From: Caprimulgus europaeus
Taxonomy: Eukaryota > Chordata > Aves > Caprimulgiformes > Caprimulgidae
Assembly (NCBI GenBank): GCA_907165065.1
Contig: OU015550.1
Location: forward strand, 6,979,501-7,043,500
Length of the DNA: 64,000 bases
Reading direction: 5' to 3'
How positions within the stretch are numbered: position 1 is the stretch's first letter; each line of letters opens with the position of its first letter. Under the pieces are notes generated by a model. That model was not told the DNA's origin, did no database searches, and saw only the letters and a list, made by a program, of their open reading frames with translations. Shown one piece after another: positions 60,575 to 64,000 of this stretch. Position numbers and translations under genes: made by a program.

Positions 60575-63500
60575 CAAAATCAGACTTTGTTTATTAAAAA
60601 AATACTTTACAGGAAAAATCCTCTGTGCATTCCGCCGGACTATTTTACAAAGAAATAGCTTAACAGTTTGACACGCGTGTACAGCCACTCGCCCCGCCCC
60701 CGCGCCACCCCCCGCACAGGCCCCGGCCGCGCCGAGCCAACGGCCCGGTACCGGCACGAGCCGCGGCGGGCGGCGCCGCGGGAAATTCAAACCACAGGAA
60801 AGTCGTAGCTGCCAATTAACCCCAAACCAATCACGGAAACAGCGACACAGGAATCTCTTTACAGGTTGTACAAGGAAATCAGAAGCGCACGGATCCTCCG
60901 AACACCGGGAGCGCCCCGCAGAGCCCCGAGCCCCCGGCCGCACGCACCGCCGGGATCCCGCACCGGACGAGCCGGGCTGTGGGGACAGAAGCCGCTTTTC
61001 TGGCAGTGAAAACCGGCGTCCCCCGTTCTCACACCCCTCGAGCCAGGACAGACCCGCCAACACTCGGCACCCCCTGGAACCGCCCGTGTCAGGGGTCACT
61101 CCCGGCCCGGGACAGGCCGTGCCCAACCGAGGGCTCGGGAAAAGCTCCCGCAGTCTGCCCCGTCCGGGGAACTAAACCGTAAGATGCAGGAAAACCGAGA
61201 GAGCAGAGGAGAGAGCCCTTGTTCTGAATGGCAAATCTACAAACCCCCTGAGAACACTTCACCGAGTGTCCCACCTGCCTGGAAGAGACCGCGTCACGTA
61301 CCCACACAAAGCAACCTGCAGCGTGGCTGAAGGAGAGAGGAAACCGGAGCCAACTGATATTTCATCTTTAAGTTGCATTCTGCTACTCCACTTCCAGCAC
61401 AACTGAGCCCCTGAGCTTTGCCACCCTGATGCCAAGTGACAGCTTTGATCCATAGCACTTTATTTAAGAGAAGCCCGAGCCCCAGGGCCAGATCTCAAAG
61501 CTGATGGCTCTTTAGGACAGAGCGCTTGGGCTCCTGGCAGGTGTCTCCAGCACAAAGCAGAGTGTTCCCCAGTTCCCAACTGACAGGTATGCCACAGGGC
61601 AAATCCTCACAGAACTGAGGGTCAGACAGTCACTGGCCAGCGCGTTCACACTGATGAACTGTCCTGGATCTCTCTGGGTACTACGGAGAAATATTAGAAC
61701 AACCCCTGAAATTTGCCAAAGTTTATCTCATTATGCAGGCTGTTCTGTGAAACCTCAGAGAAGTTCAACCAGCCAGCTCTTTAACGTGAGAGAGATTCAG
61801 AAATATTTACTTTGTTTTGCTCAGCAAACACTAAGTGGCTTGAACTTGTTACTTCCTTTCTAAACAGCTGTAGCTTATAAAAATCAGTATTCTACATGTC
61901 CTGTTCTGGAAAATATTTGCATCTTCCACATCAAGGCATTGTTCTAAGTCTGCTCTGTTGTTTCCAGTGCAATTGAAGTTGCAGACCTTGAAACAACAGC
62001 TAGGCAGTACAGCGACCGGCTTCACCAGCAGACGCTCTCACACTGCACGTGCAGAACTGAGCGCGGTCGGGACACAGCATTGCCATTTTGGCTCAAGTGT
62101 ACCAAAGCTGACACAGTATTTAGGTAACAGATTTTTATACAGCTTGCTCCTCTCTTCAATATTCCAAACATGCTAGAACAGCATCTGCAACACTCAGGTC
62201 ATTTGAAGATACATTTCTGTATTTAAATCTGACATCAGATATTAAGTCAGCGATTGAACTGCACACAAAGAGAGCATGATGCTGCCGCTCACATCCCTCC
62301 ACCCAACGAGAGAAGTCAGAGCGTTTTCCTGGTATTTCAGGCTGTAGTCACAGATTTCACTAAAGCTACTTTCGAAAGCAACATGAGCCACTCTGGTCCT
62401 CTTCCTTCAGCCACCTGAAAACACGCCAATGGAATTTACAGAAAACCTCCAAATTGATTCCCTCTCCATTCTATTTCAGCTTCCACTCTAAAACAGACAG
62501 GTTGGTGTGTGGGGGCTCTTACTCTGTTTATTCTGCCTTTAGAATTCTGTGTGCAGACTCACTGTAGCATCTGCAGCTCTGTCAGCTCCTGAGTGTACGC
62601 AGTGCTGGCTGCAAAGAACGGCCACCTTATTATCGCTGTACCCCCGGGGACACGAGCAAAGAGCAGCACGTGTGAGAGGCGAGATGGGCACCTGGAAGAC
62701 TAGCAGACTTCGTAAAAAGGAGAGAACACCCTTGGGTGACAGGATCTGTGAATGCAAAGGATGAACTGAAACCACTATTGCCTGTGAGGAACTTTACTTT
62801 GCACAACCCTTAAAGCTATGAAATTCCTCTCAACGTAAAAAGTGGAAAATCCCACCCGAGAACAGACGGCTCAGCCCTGAGCCAGCCTGGGTCACCTACA
62901 ACTCCTGCTAAGATTAAATTACACCCCTGCATGAATCACATTACTTTTCATCATAAAAGCTCTCCATTCTAACACCTTATTTACACAGATTACTAAACAA
63001 GTCACTACCACTTCAATCTGTAAATTAGTTTTAAATTGAAATATTTCCTAGTCCTCATTTCTGTACCGCAGACAATACATACATACACATAAGGAGTAAT
63101 ACAGGTTCTAACTACTCACTGCAGTATCTTCTGATGATTATTTTTCTATCAGTTTAAAATAGTGACCTCTACACTGAGGTGCTAATATGTATATAAAAGC
63201 CTACACAAACAATATTGCACAAAGTAAGATTTATAATAGAGTAACATATTTTAGAGACCCTTATAAAGAGAAGAGTAATAATTGATATTAAAAAGATGCA
63301 GCCAGAACTAACACAGCATCTTTGCTTTTGTCTAGTCTAACATAGTGTTTCAAATCTTTCCTACCCCAGTGAGGATTAGAACAAATAAAGTTATCTGGAG
63401 ACAGCTTCAGTTGCACCAAAACCCAACTTGTACTCTAAATGTGGGGAGGGGGAAGGGAGAAAGGGACAGGACTTTTCCTTTTGATGACTGGAAAGGGCAA

Positions 63501-64000
63501 TAATAAACAGGGCAAGTGAAAGTCAAATACAGATTACACGTTAACATCCAGAAAGATTGAAAGATTGTTTAAAAGCTGTTGATAGCTGACACTCTACACA
63601 TTTAGCACGTGCCACTGGTTTTTCCACAGTACCTGGGCACCCAGAAGCTACACATGGAAACAGCAGTCCAATGCCATAATACTTTTTATTGTGAAATAGT
63701 AATACAGGGTTTCCTAGAATAAGGACAGCCTTACTGTGCGAGTCAGGTGTCAACTCAGCGCTATTAAGTGCATCAGTACAGAGGAAAGTGTGGTTCCATG
63801 GGACACATCACGACCTGATCAGAACAAGCTGCCAAGTTGGTTAGTATTTTAAAGCCTTAAAGTGCTCAAAGATAGCAGTTTCCTCCACAAGACTACCAAC
63901 AGGTTCTCTAATTTTGACACTAGTATTAATCATGTTCAGGGAAGATGTATTTTGGAAGCAAAACCCTCACACCAAACAACATAAGCAGTGCTATGGGAAG
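60575..64000 (-). other. RSBN1: 3' UTR of next reverse-strand gene, probably RSBN1 (continues past window)
   Basis: There is no coding exon here. A canonical reverse-strand poly(A) signal lies at 60590-60595, and the stretch upstream on that strand is long and mostly AT-rich, with scattered further AATAAA hexamers (61459, 62527, 63685). In vertebrates RSBN1 lies just beyond PHTF1 in the same orientation and has a 3' UTR of several kilobases, so the identity rests on synteny alone. About 60690-60980 is unusually GC-rich for a 3' UTR and belongs to the adjoining CpG island. Confidence 0.55.
60590..60595 (-). terminator. RSBN1: Poly(A) signal AATAAA of the gene upstream of PHTF1
   Basis: On the reverse strand TTTTTTTAATAAACAAAGTC is followed by a T/G-rich stretch (CTGATTTTGTCC), as expected around a cleavage site near 60570-60575. 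Confidence 0.75.

Overview
The window looks like nuclear genomic DNA from a bird. Genes are split by GT-AG introns, an avian-type CR1 LINE lies at about 57.6-57.9 kb, interspersed repeats are few, and some introns near a GC-rich promoter are under 100 bp. The gene order (MAGI3 forward, PHTF1 reverse, then the 3' end of another reverse gene) matches the vertebrate MAGI3-PHTF1-RSBN1 block (human 1p13). I assigned identities by reading translated exons against remembered family sequences. No database search was run.

Layout. 1-20302 is the 3' part of MAGI3 intron 1; the first coding exon (PDZ0) lies upstream of the window. This stretch holds a 41-bp minisatellite (6429-6661), a CpG island (about 16390-16790) and no convincing coding exon. 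20303-48380 carries twenty MAGI3 coding exons in frame: guanylate-kinase-like region, two WW domains, five PDZ domains and a basic serine-rich tail, ending in TGA. A 57-bp minisatellite lies in the intron that splits PDZ4 from the linker. About 48381-50845 is MAGI3 3' UTR. PHTF1 runs the other way, tail to tail with MAGI3: 18 coding exons from ATG at 60362 down to TGA at 51393, an intact 749-residue frame. Its CpG-island promoter lies directly beside the poly(A) signal of the next reverse-strand transcript (60590-60595). That transcript fills 60575-64000 as an apparent long 3' UTR and is probably RSBN1; no coding exon of it is visible.

Biology. MAGI3 is a junctional and synaptic scaffold; its PDZ domains bind C-terminal peptides of PTEN and of receptors. 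PHTF1 is a multi-pass ER membrane protein. The products are not known to act together; their adjacency is ancient synteny. I found no RNA genes, CRISPR arrays or clearly new system. The points most worth a second look are the PHTF1 promoter packed against the neighbouring poly(A) signal, the intron-1 CpG island with an AT-rich flank, an unidentified reverse-strand reading frame at 37571-37881, the two minisatellites and two tandem splice donors in MAGI3.
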